Part shown: positions 33,144-44,400 of the stretch, piece after piece
Position numbering within the stretch: position 1 is the first letter of the stretch
Layout: every line of letters starts with the position of its first letter
Source of the DNA: Roseithermus sacchariphilus
Lineage (GTDB): Bacteria; Bacteroidota; Rhodothermia; Rhodothermales; MEBIC09517
Direction of reading: 5' to 3'
Assembly: GCA_003285105.1 (NCBI GenBank)
Contig: CP030158.1
Location: 2,704,501-2,768,500, forward strand
DNA: 64,000 bases
Translations under genes and position numbers: made by a program
Notes under the pieces: model-generated
Seen by the model: the letters and a program-made list of their open reading frames with translations, nothing else
What the model was told of the DNA's origin: nothing
Databases searched by the model: none

Positions 33144-33404
33144 TCAGGCCTCCACGGGGTCGACGTGCACGAAGCGGCGGTTGCCGCGCCCACGCGTGAA
33201 GCGGACCGTCCCCGACGCCGTGGCAAAGAGCGTGTCGTCGCCGCCCCGCCCGACGTTGTCGCCGGGGTGGAACTTGGTGCCGCGCTGGCGCACGATGATC
33301 CCGCCGGCCTTGACGAACGAGCCGCCATAGACCTTCACCCCGAGCATCTTCGGGTTGGAGTCGCGGCCGTTCCGGGATGAGCCTACACCTTTCTTGTGAG
33401 CCAT
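33144..33404 (-). CDS. rpmA: 50S ribosomal protein L27
   Basis: 86 residues, complete. Begins [20 protein letters not shown], with the exposed basic N terminus that reaches toward the peptidyl-transferase centre and no Firmicutes-type cleaved extension. Then [20 protein letters not shown] and the [17 protein letters not shown] segment, all canonical for L27. Directly downstream of rplU (44 bases), the usual bacterial pair, and followed by a strong terminator. Confidence 0.98.
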   Translation of the reverse strand: MAHKKGVGSSRNGRDSNPKMLGVKVYGGSFVKAGGIIVRQRGTKFHPGDNVGRGGDDTLFATASGTVRFTRGRGNRRFVHVDPVEA

Positions 33405-33448
33405 GAGAACCTCGTCGTCTTACGTCCGGAGATCAGAGAGAGCAGGAA

Positions 33449-33838
33449 TCAGGCGTTTGCCTCGTCGGCGTTCGCGTCGTCAGCCTTCGCGTCGGCGGCT
33501 TCCGTCGCCGCCGGGGCGGCCCCGTTGGCGTCGATGGCGTCGATGCGGATCTGCGTGTAGGGCTGACGGTGCCCGCGCTTCACCTTGAACCGCTTGCGCC
33601 GCTTCTTCTTGAAGACCAACACCTTGTCCGCCTTGACGTGGCCGAGCACCGTCGCCGAGACGGCCGCGCCGTCCACCGTCGGCGTGCCGACCGTGACACC
33701 GTCGTCGGTCGAGACGAGCAGCACCCGGTCGAAGGTCACACGCTCATCCGGCGCGGCATGGTCCAGACGGGGGACGTACAGCCGCTCCTGCTGGCGGACC
33801 TTGTACTGTTTTCCTGCGATTTCAACAATGGCGTACAT
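33449..33838 (-). CDS. rplU: 50S ribosomal protein L21
   Basis: 129 residues from ATG 33838. Canonical L21 start (MYAIVEIAGKQYKVRQ), middle (FDRVLLVSTDDGVTVG) and basic core (VFKKKRRKRFKVKRGHRQPY) that binds 23S rRNA. The last 25 residues (ATEAADAKADDANADEANA) are an Ala/Asp-rich acidic tail absent from most L21 proteins. First gene of rplU-rpmA; a Bacteroidota-like promoter can be proposed about 80 bases upstream. Confidence 0.98.
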   Translation of the reverse strand: MYAIVEIAGKQYKVRQQERLYVPRLDHAAPDERVTFDRVLLVSTDDGVTVGTPTVDGAAVSATVLGHVKADKVLVFKKKRRKRFKVKRGHRQPYTQIRIDAIDANGAAPAATEAADAKADDANADEANA

Positions 33839-33917
33839 GGAGCACCTCTACTTTGGGGCGTCGGGTTGGCTACCGACGCGAGAGTACCTATCTTCGGAGG
33901 CTGAAAACCAGAGCTTG

Positions 33918-33950
33918 CCAAGATAAGTTTCTCTGGATCTGCAAATCAAA
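33918..33950 (-). promoter_or_regulatory. Putative Bacteroidota-type promoter for rplU
   Basis: Read on the minus strand: TTTG (plus 33947-33950), 21 bases, then TATCTTGG (plus 33918-33925). This is one mismatch from the TAnnTTTG -7 element, with the TTTG -33 element at the expected spacing known from Bacteroidota primary-sigma promoters. It precedes the rplU start by about 80 bases. A match by eye only. Confidence 0.4.
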
Positions 33951-33969
33951 CGGTTTCCATTGACAGCGT

Positions 33970-34632
33970 ATGAAGATTCAACTACCGGGGCAGGCGTCGG
34001 CGATTCGGCCGGGCAAGCTCCTCTGCATCGGACAGAACTATGCCCGGCATGCGGCCGAGATGAAGAGCCGTGTGCCGGACAAGCCGATGATCTTCCTGAA
34101 GCCCTCGACGGCCCTGGTGGGGGACGGCGGCCGGGTGGTGTTGCCGTCGATGTCCCGGGACGTGCATCACGAGGTGGAACTGGTCGTGCTGATCGGGCGG
34201 ACGGGTAAGCACATCCCGGAGAGCGAGGCCCTGGCCTACGTCGGGGGCTACGCGATCGGGCTGGACATGACGGCGCGGGACCTGCAGGCCGAGGCCAAGG
34301 CCAAGGGGCATCCGTGGTCGGTCGCCAAGGGCTTCGATACGTTCGCCCCGGTGGGGGCCTTCGTCCCGGCCGACGCCGTGGCGGACCCGCAGGACGTGCA
34401 GGTGCGCATGGCCGTCAACGGTGAGATCCGCCAGGACGGGCACACCGGGGACATGATCTTTCCCGTCGCGCGTCTGATCGCCTATGCCTCGCGCATCTTC
34501 ACCCTGGAGGCGGGCGATCTGCTCTTCACCGGCACGCCGGAGGGCGTCGGGCCGGTGCAGCCGGGGGACGTGCTGGAAGCCACGGGTACCGGCCTGCCGG
34601 CGCTGCGGGTGACGGTTCACCGGGAGGCCTGA
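33970..34632 (+). CDS. Fumarylacetoacetate hydrolase (FAH) family protein
   Basis: 220 residues from ATG 33970. Typical small FAH-fold enzyme: KLLCIGQNYARHAAEMK near the start, FLKPSTALVGDGG, and the metal ligands in HHEVELVVLIG (two Glu). DMTARDLQAEAKAKGHPW then carries the third acidic ligand, with MIFPVARLIAYAS and LLFTGTPEGVGPVQPGD at the end. Family members hydrolyse or decarboxylate acylpyruvates and related beta-diketo acids with Mg2+; length and motifs match the acylpyruvase/YcgM-like subgroup. The exact substrate is not readable from sequence. Divergent from rplU and convergent with the histidine kinase, 8 bases apart. Confidence 0.9.
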   Translation: MKIQLPGQASAIRPGKLLCIGQNYARHAAEMKSRVPDKPMIFLKPSTALVGDGGRVVLPSMSRDVHHEVELVVLIGRTGKHIPESEALAYVGGYAIGLDMTARDLQAEAKAKGHPWSVAKGFDTFAPVGAFVPADAVADPQDVQVRMAVNGEIRQDGHTGDMIFPVARLIAYASRIFTLEAGDLLFTGTPEGVGPVQPGDVLEATGTGLPALRVTVHREA

Positions 34633-34640
34633 GAGCGGCG

Positions 34641-36500
<1,860 letters not shown>

Positions 36501-37015
36501 GAGGGCCGGTGGGTATCTGGCAGGCAGGCCCTCTAGACATCGACCATTATGTCCCAGAATTAAAGGATAGGGTCACAGTACACGACCGTTCACGCATCGC
36601 CGGCCATCTACGTCTGCACACCTCGCTGTTCGTCATGCCCGCGACCGGGAATTCAGACCTGGCGCCGCGTTTTTCTGGATTCCCGCGTGCGCGGGAATGA
36701 CCAACGTCGGTTCGGGATAGAAAACGGCTACCATGCACCCATGACACCCTTATTCTGTCATCCCGGACTAGATCCGGGATCCATGTCCTCCCGGGCTGAA
36801 GCGTGGAGCCCTATGGCTGGATTCCCGCATGAAATGACCGTAAACGCACGGTTTACCATGTGCCGGATCACACAGACCGGTCCCGAACTCACGTTGGCCC
36901 GCGTGCGCGGGAATGACCGGGGAGCGCGATCGAGCCACCCTCAGAAACCCTCCGGGGGTGTCTTTAGCGCGACATGTCGTGTACGATCGGGTAAGGTGGC
37001 TTCCGCCGGCGCTTG
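36501..37015. repeat. Intergenic cluster of REP-like palindromes
   Basis: No gene is seen in these 515 bases. Several fragments of TTCCCGCG-type palindromes are present: ATTCCCGCG/CGCGGGAAT at 36679-36698, ATCCCGGA/TCCGGGAT at 36760-36780, and CCCGCG/CGCGGG at 36898-36911. Two partial copies lie near 36631-36655 and 36814-36840. Most are flanked by GTCAT or ATGACC, as in the widespread GTCATTCCCGCG...GGAATCC dispersed repeats of bacterial genomes. It lies between the 5' end of the histidine kinase gene and the 3' end of lysA. Confidence 0.75.
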
Positions 37016-38257
37016 TCACGTCCGGGGGAGGGTCGCCAGCAGGGCATCGGCCAGGTCCTCGGGCGTCCGGCGTGCGCGGATCAGCCGCGGCCCGTCCTCC
37101 GTCACCAGCACCTCGGCCGGGAGCGGGCGGAGGTTGTATTCGGACGCCATCGACATCCCGTAGGCCCCGGCGTCGAGGATCGCCAGGATGTCGCCTTCCC
37201 GGATCGTCTGCACCGGCCGGTCGCGGGCGAAGAGGTCGCCGGATTCACAGATGTTGCCGGTCACGTCGTAGGGTTGCAGGGCGCCGTCGGGGTTGGAGAG
37301 GTTGTAGAGGGCGTGGTAGGCGCCGTACATGGCCGGGCGGACGAGGTGGCCCATGCCCGAGTCGGTGCCGGCGAAGGTGCGTCCGTTGGCGCTCTTGAGG
37401 GTGTTGACGCGGACCAGCAGTACCCCCGCCTCGCCGACGAGGTAGCGGCCCGGCTCGAACCAGAAGGTCAGTGCTGGCGCTCCGTACTCAGCATGGAACG
37501 AGCGCAGGGGCGCCATGAGGGCGTCGCGGAAGTTGTCGAGGTCGAGCGGGGCCTCGTCGGGGCGGTAGGGGATGCCCAGGCCGCCGCCCAGGTTGATGAA
37601 CCGCAACCCTTCGAACGGGCGGGCGGCCTCCAGCAGCACCCGGGCGGCCTCCCAGAAATGCGCGGTGTGCAGGATGCCGCTGCCGATGTGATGGTGCAGG
37701 CCGACGATGCGCAGGCCGTGGGCGTCGGCCAGGGCGCGGATGCGATCCGTCTGTTCTACCGGAATGCCGAACTTGGAGCGGGCGCCGGCCGTGACGACGT
37801 GCTCGTGGTGCCCGGCCCCCACCTGCGGGTTGAGCCGCACGCACACCGCCGAGCCCGGGTAGGCCCGGCCAAACTTTTCCAGCCGAGACAGCTCGCCGAT
37901 GTTGAGCAGCACCCCGCGTTCGTGGGCCAGATGCATCTCCTCGTCGGTCATGTTGTTGGCCGAGAAGAGGATGCGGTCCGGTTCGACCCCGAGCCGCAGC
38001 GCCAGTAGCAACTCGCCGGGGGACACGGCATCGAGGCCCAGGCCCTCCTCGCGCATGATCTGCAGGATGGCGGGGTGCGAGTTGGCCTTCATGGCGTAGA
38101 GCAGGCGGACGGGCACGCCCGTCAGATGGCGCCGTAGCCGGCCGATGCGGTCGCGGATGGTGGGGGCATGGTAGACGTACGTCGGGGTGCCGAAGGTGTC
38201 GGCCACGGCACGGAGCACGTCCGGGGCGAAGGGGGCTTTCAGGGGAGACGGCATCAT
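37016..38257 (-). CDS. lysA: Diaminopimelate decarboxylase
   Basis: 413 residues from ATG 38257 (a second ATG directly follows). Converts meso-diaminopimelate to L-lysine with PLP. Fold-type III motifs: PLP lysine in LLYAMKANSHPAIL, the specificity helix region GLHHHIGSGI, INLGGGLGIPY, FEPGRYLVGEAG, and CESGDLFARDR with the cross-subunit Cys; near the end GAYGMSMASEYN. The PTYVYHAPTIRDR start is also typical. Its start codon overlaps the stop of the threonine aldolase gene (TGATG), so the two are translationally coupled. Confidence 0.95.
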   Translation of the reverse strand: MMPSPLKAPFAPDVLRAVADTFGTPTYVYHAPTIRDRIGRLRRHLTGVPVRLLYAMKANSHPAILQIMREEGLGLDAVSPGELLLALRLGVEPDRILFSANNMTDEEMHLAHERGVLLNIGELSRLEKFGRAYPGSAVCVRLNPQVGAGHHEHVVTAGARSKFGIPVEQTDRIRALADAHGLRIVGLHHHIGSGILHTAHFWEAARVLLEAARPFEGLRFINLGGGLGIPYRPDEAPLDLDNFRDALMAPLRSFHAEYGAPALTFWFEPGRYLVGEAGVLLVRVNTLKSANGRTFAGTDSGMGHLVRPAMYGAYHALYNLSNPDGALQPYDVTGNICESGDLFARDRPVQTIREGDILAILDAGAYGMSMASEYNLRPLPAEVLVTEDGPRLIRARRTPEDLADALLATLPRT

Positions 38258-39285
38258 CAGGAGGTGGCGCCGAAGAGCCGGGTCAGGATGGCGAGGGCGC
38301 GGTCGATGTCGGCGTGGGTAACGTCGCGGTGGGTGGTGGCGCGGATGGTGGCCGGTCCGAAGGGCACCATGAGTATCCCTTCGGCCTTCAGGGCCTCCAG
38401 CACCGGAGCGGCTTCGCCGTCGACGACGTCGAACATCACGATATTGGTTTCGACGGTATCGAGGTCGATGCGGAAGGCGGGGAGGGTGGCGATGCCCTCG
38501 GCCAGGCGGCGGGCGCGGGCGTGGTCTTCGGCCAGGGCCGGGCGGTGGTGGTCCAGCGCGTAGAGGCCTGCCGCGGCCAGGATGCCGACCTGCCGCATGC
38601 CGCCGCCGAAGAGCTTGCGGTAGCGGTGCGCTTCCTGCATGAGGTCGGCCGGTCCGGCCAGCACCGAGCCGATCGGTGCGCCGAGGCCCTTCGAGAGGCA
38701 GACGCTGACGGTGTCGAACGGCGCGGCGTAGGCCTGCTCCGAAATGCCGGTGGCCGCCGAGGCGTTCCAGAGCCGCGCCCCGTCCAGGTGGAGGGCCAGG
38801 TGGTGGGCGCGGGCAACCCGGGCCACCTCCTCGATGCGCTCCAGCGGGTAGATCGTCCCGCCCGCTTTGTTGATCGTGTTCTCCAGCCACACCAGCCGCG
38901 AACGGGCTTCCCAGTAGTAGCCGGGCCGGACGGCCGCCGCCACCTGGGCGCCGGTGAGCGTACCCCGCTCCCCGTCCAGCACGTTCATCTGAACCCCCGA
39001 GAGCAGGCCGGGTGCGCCGGACTCGTAGTTGAACAGATGGCTCTGCCGCTCGACGATCACTTCGTCGCCGGGCCGGGTGTGCACCTTCAGCGCGATCTGG
39101 TTGCTCATCACGCCGGACGGCACGAACAGCGCGGTCTCTTTCCCCAGCAGCGCGGCGATGCGATCCTGCAGGCGGCGCACGGTCGGGTCCTCGCCGAAGA
39201 CGTCGTCGCCCACCTCGGCTTCGTACATGGCGCGGCGCATGCCCTCGCTCGGGCGCGTCACGGTATCACTCCGAAGGTCGATCAT
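38257..39285 (-). CDS. ltaE: Low-specificity L-threonine aldolase
   Basis: 342 residues from ATG 39285, which begins directly with the conserved [20 protein letters not shown]; the upstream extension is low complexity. PLP enzyme cleaving L-threonine/allo-threonine to glycine and acetaldehyde. Motifs: [41 protein letters not shown], the PLP lysine in [14 protein letters not shown], and [12 protein letters not shown]. It ends overlapping the lysA start codon, so both amino-acid genes are co-expressed. Confidence 0.94.
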   Translation of the reverse strand: MIDLRSDTVTRPSEGMRRAMYEAEVGDDVFGEDPTVRRLQDRIAALLGKETALFVPSGVMSNQIALKVHTRPGDEVIVERQSHLFNYESGAPGLLSGVQMNVLDGERGTLTGAQVAAAVRPGYYWEARSRLVWLENTINKAGGTIYPLERIEEVARVARAHHLALHLDGARLWNASAATGISEQAYAAPFDTVSVCLSKGLGAPIGSVLAGPADLMQEAHRYRKLFGGGMRQVGILAAAGLYALDHHRPALAEDHARARRLAEGIATLPAFRIDLDTVETNIVMFDVVDGEAAPVLEALKAEGILMVPFGPATIRATTHRDVTHADIDRALAILTRLFGATS

Positions 39286-39402
39286 GCCACGCGATCGGGA
39301 TGGCCTGGACGATGAGGGAAGGAAGGTCGACGGCGAAGGGGACAGACGCAACCGGGCCGTGCGGATTTCTCGGCAAGGTGGAGGCATGGCGTGCGCAGGG
39401 CG

Positions 39403-39438
39403 CCCGTGTCCTGGAGCCGCCCCGTGTCCTGGAGCCGC
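39403..39438. repeat. 18-bp tandem duplication
   Basis: Two exact adjacent copies of CCCGTGTCCTGGAGCCGC in the gap between mtgA and the threonine aldolase gene. The CCGTGTCCTG core recurs in the 20-bp repeat at 47316-47375. Confidence 0.85.
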
Positions 39439-39454
39439 CTGTTGTCTTCCCCGT

Positions 39455-40162
39455 TCACCAGCCCATCTGGCTCATGCGGCGCAGGATGATACGGGTGTAC
39501 CAGTCGACCGTGGCGGGGCGGCGGCGGAGGGGGGCCGGCAGGCAGGCGGCCAGGGCCGCGGCCTGGTAGCGGGTCAGCGAGGCGGCGGACCGGTTGAAGT
39601 GGTAGCGGGCGGCCGCCTCGGCCCCGTAGACGCCCGGCCCCCACTCCACGACGTTCAGGTACAGCTCCAGCAGCCGATCCTTCGGCAGGATCGCATCGGC
39701 CAGCAGGGCCAGGGGAAATTCCAGCGCCTTGCGGAGGTAGGTGCTGTGCGTGGTCAGGAAGAGGTTCTTGACCAGCTGCTGCGTGATCGTCGAGCCGCCA
39801 CGCCGGCGTCCTCGCGTCCGGTTGTCCTCCATCGCCTCGCGCAGCGCCTCCCAGTCCACCCCGTGGTGCTCGTAGAAGCGCCCGTCCTCCGCCGCGATCA
39901 CGGCGTGCTCCAGCGCGTCGGCGATGGCCTCCAGGGGCACCGGCTCGTAGTGCTTCGTGTAGGGGTCCCCGGCGAACAGGGCTTCGATGCGGCGCTGAAT
40001 CTGTACCCCGGTCGTCGGCGGGTCCACGATGCGGTAGAGCAGCAGCAGCAGCGTGCAGGTCGCGAAGAAGACGAACGGCGCGAGGACCAGACCCCAGCCG
40101 ATCCGCCGAAGGATCCGGCCCGGCGTCCCGGCGGACCGCGGGTGGGAGCGCGCCGGTGCCAC
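39455..40162 (-). CDS. mtgA: Monofunctional biosynthetic peptidoglycan transglycosylase
   Basis: 235 residues. No ATG is suitable; the GTG at 40162, six bases after the greA stop, is the best start, giving a short basic N terminus and a single membrane anchor ([19 protein letters not shown]). The glycosyltransferase-51 domain follows: [20 protein letters not shown] with the catalytic Glu, [39 protein letters not shown], and [20 protein letters not shown]. It polymerises lipid II into glycan strands at the inner membrane. The lack of a transpeptidase domain distinguishes it from pbpC in this window. Confidence 0.93.
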   Translation of the reverse strand: MAPARSHPRSAGTPGRILRRIGWGLVLAPFVFFATCTLLLLLYRIVDPPTTGVQIQRRIEALFAGDPYTKHYEPVPLEAIADALEHAVIAAEDGRFYEHHGVDWEALREAMEDNRTRGRRRGGSTITQQLVKNLFLTTHSTYLRKALEFPLALLADAILPKDRLLELYLNVVEWGPGVYGAEAAARYHFNRSAASLTRYQAAALAACLPAPLRRRPATVDWYTRIILRRMSQMGW

Positions 40163-40167
40163 CGGGG

Positions 40168-40647
40168 TTACCGCGTGATCTCGACGATCTCCAACTCGAC
40201 CGTCCCGGCCGGCACCTTGACCTTCACCACGTCGCCGACGGAGCGGCCCAGCAGGCTCTTGCCGATGGGACTCGTCACGGAGATCTTGCCCTGGTTGAAG
40301 TCGGCCTCCTGCGCCGAGACGAGCGTATAGGTCTGCGTCATCCCGTTCTTCAGGTTCTTGACCGTCACGGTCGATAGAATGTAGGCCTTCGTCGGATCGA
40401 TCTGCTTCTCGTCGACGATGCGGGCCTGCTTGATGGTTTCCTCCATCTTGGCGATGCGGGCCTCCAGATGGGCCTGGGCCTCCTTGGCGGCGTCGTATTC
40501 CGCATTCTCGGACAGGTCGCCTTTTTCGCGGGCTTCGGCGATGGCCCGGGAGATGCGGGGGCGCTCTTTCGTCCGCAGGTAGATGAGTTCCTCCTTGAGG
40601 CTCTTCAGGCCTTCTTCGGTCAGATAGATGGGCTTTTTGGCATCCAT
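40168..40647 (-). CDS. greA: Transcription elongation factor GreA
   Basis: 159 residues from ATG 40647 (MDAKKPIYLTEEGLKSLKEE); the frame extends eleven codons upstream without support. The N-terminal antiparallel coiled coil carries the acidic tip in EKGDLSENAEYDAAKEAQAH, and the C-terminal FKBP-like domain ends with SPIGKSLLGRSVGDVVKVKV. GreA enters the RNA-polymerase secondary channel and stimulates transcript cleavage to rescue backtracked complexes. Followed after five bases by mtgA; preceded by a terminator belonging to the upstream genes. Confidence 0.97.
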   Translation of the reverse strand: MDAKKPIYLTEEGLKSLKEELIYLRTKERPRISRAIAEAREKGDLSENAEYDAAKEAQAHLEARIAKMEETIKQARIVDEKQIDPTKAYILSTVTVKNLKNGMTQTYTLVSAQEADFNQGKISVTSPIGKSLLGRSVGDVVKVKVPAGTVELEIVEITR

Positions 40648-40701
40648 GAGAGGTGACGCTACGGTGGATCGTATGCACACCGGACGAACGGTGCGGGCTC
40701 T

Positions 40702-40740
40702 AAAAAACAGAACGCCACGGCCTCGAACGAGGCTGCGGCG
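40702..40740 (-). terminator. Intrinsic terminator between the NlpC gene and greA
   Basis: On the minus strand CGCCGCAGCCTCG folds back on CGAGGCCGTGGCG (plus-strand arms 40728-40740 and 40713-40725) with one mismatch and one wobble pair and a two-base turn. TTCTG and six T then follow. It lies 121 bases past the stop of the NlpC/P60 gene and upstream of greA, so greA should have its own promoter in 40648-40700. Confidence 0.65.
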
Positions 40741-40861
40741 ATCGAAGGGTGTCGGGCTGGCAACTTACGGTAAAGCGTCCAGTAGCGTTCCGTAACGCCC
40801 CAGCGCGCCGGGAGATCCCGGCGCACGGCCGGGCCATGCTCGCGGGCCGTGTTCGCCGGCC

Positions 40862-41404
40862 TTACCAGCCGGCGCGACGGGTCGGCGGGGGCGGGGCATC
40901 GGAGGCGAGGGGCGCGGGGGCGGCGGGCAGGAGCCGGCGGGCCGTCCAGTAGCGGCGTTGCCAGTACGGCTCGTCCAGGCGGGAGATCATCACCCCCCGG
41001 CTGCTGGAGGCATGGGCGAAGGCGCCGTCGTGCAGGTAGATCCCGACGTGGCGGGACTTGCGGGAGAGCCGGAAGAAGACGAGGTCGCCCGGTTGCAGCG
41101 CGCGGCGCGGCACCTCGGCGCCCACGCGCACCTGCGCTTCCGTGACGCGGGGCAGGTCGATGCCGTAGACGGCCTGATAGACCCGAAAGACGAAGCCCGA
41201 GCAGTCGACGCCCCGGTGGTCGAGCCCGCCCAGGCGGTGCGGCGTGCCGATCCAGCGGTCCACCTCGGCTCGCAGCGTGGCCACGTGGGCCGGTGGCGGG
41301 GCGGCGGGGGTGCCGTCGAGGGCCGGGCGGGCGGTGCCGCACCCGGTGGCGAGGAGCAGCAGGGCGGCCGGCAGGAGGGCCGGGAACAGCCGTCGATGCA
41401 GCAT
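40862..41404 (-). CDS. NlpC/P60-family cell-wall hydrolase lipoprotein
   Basis: 180 residues from ATG 41404. Lipoprotein signal ending LLATGC (Cys22). NlpC/P60 catalytic triad: Cys68 in LDHRGVDCSGFVFRVYQ, His119 in KSRHVGIYLHDG, and His131 in AFAHASSSRGV. These enzymes cleave the D-Glu-meso-DAP bond in peptidoglycan stem peptides. Lipid anchoring suggests an outer-membrane/periplasmic murein endopeptidase. Downstream of the alpha-2-macroglobulin gene (83 bases) and followed by a terminator, so the two may share a transcript. Confidence 0.93.
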   Translation of the reverse strand: MLHRRLFPALLPAALLLLATGCGTARPALDGTPAAPPPAHVATLRAEVDRWIGTPHRLGGLDHRGVDCSGFVFRVYQAVYGIDLPRVTEAQVRVGAEVPRRALQPGDLVFFRLSRKSRHVGIYLHDGAFAHASSSRGVMISRLDEPYWQRRYWTARRLLPAAPAPLASDAPPPPTRRAGW

Positions 41405-41487
41405 ACCGGGACGCTCGGGGCGAGGGTTCACGGGATGAACGGAGGCAGGCGGAAGATACGAGGCGGCGGCGACCGGCGCCGGGCGGC

Positions 41488-44400
41488 TCAGCGAGACGCC
41501 GTGCCCTCGGCCGGAGGTTCCACAACAAGCGTACCGGTGGCCGTGCGGCCGTTCGTCTCCGGTCGGTACATCAGCGCGGCCTGGACGGGCGGGTGCGTGA
41601 ACGTCCCGGGCGTCGTGGCGCGGGCCACGTAGACGAACGTGTGCTCCCCGCGGGTGAGATAATCGGCGAAGAGCACGACGCGGTCGTCTCGGATTTCGGT
41701 GTGGTTGAACGAGCCCCACCAGCGTTCCCGGACGTCCTGCCGGGCCGTCTCCACCGCCGCGCGGTCGGTCGTCTCGAAGGCCGTGTTGAGGGCTTCCAGG
41801 CCGGCCGGCAGGGCATCGTCCACGACGACGTAGTTCCGGTCCGTGGGGCTGGTCACCCGGAGCACGATGCGGACCATCTCGCCGGAGCGAAGGGAGAGGG
41901 GCGCGTCCCCGGTTGTCCACGGCGAGCCGACCGGCCGGCCGGCGTCGTCGAGCCGTTGCAGGCGGCGTTCGACGGTGAGGCCCTGGGCGGCGGCGGGCAG
42001 GGGCGCCGTGGTGTAGGTCTGGAGCCGGAGCGTGTAGTACAGCAGGCCGGGGCCGTCCTTGCGGATCGTCAGCGGCACCCGGGTGGCATCGGGCAGGGCG
42101 TCGAGGGGGACGGTCGTCTCGGCGGTCGCCAGGCGGTGGCCCTGGAAGGCGGCGGTCAGGATCGTCTGCCCGGCCGCGCGCACCTCGGCCGAGAACGCGG
42201 GCTCGACGGCTTCGAACGCCTCGTGATAGGCCCGGAAGGCGTCGATCACGGCCGCATTCTCCTGGGTCGAGGCCCAGGCACCGCTCCGGCGCTGCTGCAT
42301 GAGGTACTGCACCATGCGCTGGGCGACGAGCCGCCGTTCGTCCGACGGATCGGCAGCCAGCAGGGCCGTCAGCCCGAAGGCCGTGGCCCGGACGTCGCTG
42401 GCGAAGATCCAGCCGTAGTCGGCCTCGGTCGGGGCGGTGAGGTAGGCGGTAGTGGCTTCCACGCGGATGCGGCGCTGCAGGCGGTCCGTCAGCGGAGCGA
42501 GATGGGTACGCAGCGCCGGCGCGTCGGCGTGGAGCAGGGTGCGGATGAGGAAGCTCTCGCCGTCGACGCTCAGCGTGCTCGGGTCGTCCCGTTCGCGGCG
42601 GGCGAGGTCGTCGATCTCGCTGGGGAGCAGGCGGCCGTGGCGGGCGAGGGCGTAGAGCATCAGCGCCCGTGTGTCGTCCCAGACGCGGGGAGCGTAGTAG
42701 TCGGGCCGGCGGCTGCGGTTGCGGACGGATTCCTCCAGGGCGCGGACGGCCTCGGCGCGCAGGGTGGAGGGCACGGTGAAGCCGGCGGCTTCGGCCTCGG
42801 CCAGAGCGAGCACCACGTAGGCGCTGACGTACGGGCTGGTGTGGCGCCCGCCGGGCCACAGCGCGAATCCGTCGCCGGTCCAGAAGCCGTCGAGGTCGTG
42901 CAGCCATCGCTCCACGACGGCCGTGCGGTCCCCGCCGAGCGCGTCGAGGTCGAAGGCGTCGAGCAGGTCATCGGCCAGCAGGAGGGGGCGCACGGCGGAC
43001 GTGCGTTGCTCCAGACAGCCGTACGGGTAGGTGAGCAGGTATTCGGCGGCGCCGTCGAGGCCCACGAGCGCCGTGCCGGCCAGGCGGACGTCGAGGCCGC
43101 CCAGGTCGGGCTCGAATGCCTCGGGCATCACGACGGCTTCGCGGGCGGTGTCGGCCGTGGCGGCGAAGGTGGCCCAGGTCCGGGTGGTGGTGGGCACGAG
43201 GACGGGCAGGGTCACCTCCAGGGCGTCGCGGTCGCGGCCGAGTTCGGCCGAGAAGGTCAGCGCGGCGTCGCCGGCGGCGTCGGCGACCCAGGCGAAGCGC
43301 ACCTCGCGCGTCTCTCCGTGCTGCAGCGGCACCGTCCGGGTGGCGGGGCCTTCGAGCAGGAGGCCGGTGGCCGCGGCGGTGACGGTGGCCGTGCCGGGGG
43401 CGCCGGTGGTGTTGGTCACCAGCACGCCGGCCTCGAAGCGGTCCTCCAGGCGGGCGAAGCGCGGCAGGGCCGGTTGCAGCACGAGCGGCTGGGTGACGGT
43501 GATGTCGGACCGGCCGGCGCCGAAGCGGTGGTCGGCCGTCAGCGCGGCGGCCATCAGGCGGAAGGTGGTCAGGCTCTCGGGGAGGCGGAAGGTGACGCGT
43601 GCGCGCCCCCGTTCGTCCGTTTGCAGCGCCGGGGCCCAGTGCGCCAGCGGGCGGAAGTCCCGGCGTAGTTGCGAGGCCGGATCGCCGCCCCCGCCGCCGA
43701 GGTCCTCCTCCTTCTGCCCGTAGTTGCGCTGCCGCACCAGGTTGGCCCGCGACTCGGCGGTCGTCACGCCCAGGCTGCGGGGGCCGTAGAACACCTCGAA
43801 CGGGTCGGGCAGGGCGTAGCCGATCAGGTCCAGCACCCCGGCGTCGGCGGCGCTGAAGGCGATCTCGCCCGGTACGCCGCGGCCGGCGGCATCGACGAGC
43901 CGCAGCTCGACCGACACCTCATCGCCGGGCCGGTAGGTGGGGGCGTCGGGTTCGATCTCCACGCGGAGCTGACGCACGCCGGGGTCCACGCGCAGGTTGG
44001 CGTACCCGATCTTGAAGCCGGGGGCGCCGGCGTCGTGCGTGGCCGTGGGGGCGGCGGTGCGCCCGTTCAGCAGCACCACGCTCACGAAGGCGTTGGGCAG
44101 GTGCGCCTCGTCCAGCGGGATCTCCACCTGCGGCGCGCTGCCCACCAGCGTCTCGACGCGGCTCGACAGGATGCCCTCGCGCTCGACGGTGATCAGGGCG
44201 GTGGCTTCCTCGTAGGGCGAGAGCACCATGATCCGGGCCGTCTCGCCGGGCCGGTAGCGATCCCGGTCCGGGATCAACTCGATGCGGTCGTCGTCGCGCC
44301 GCTCCCAGGCCGTGTAGCCGGGGCCGGCGGCGTAGAAATAGGCTTCCGTGGCGATGGCGTTGCCGCGCAGATCCCGGCTCGTGGCACGGACGATGTAGCT

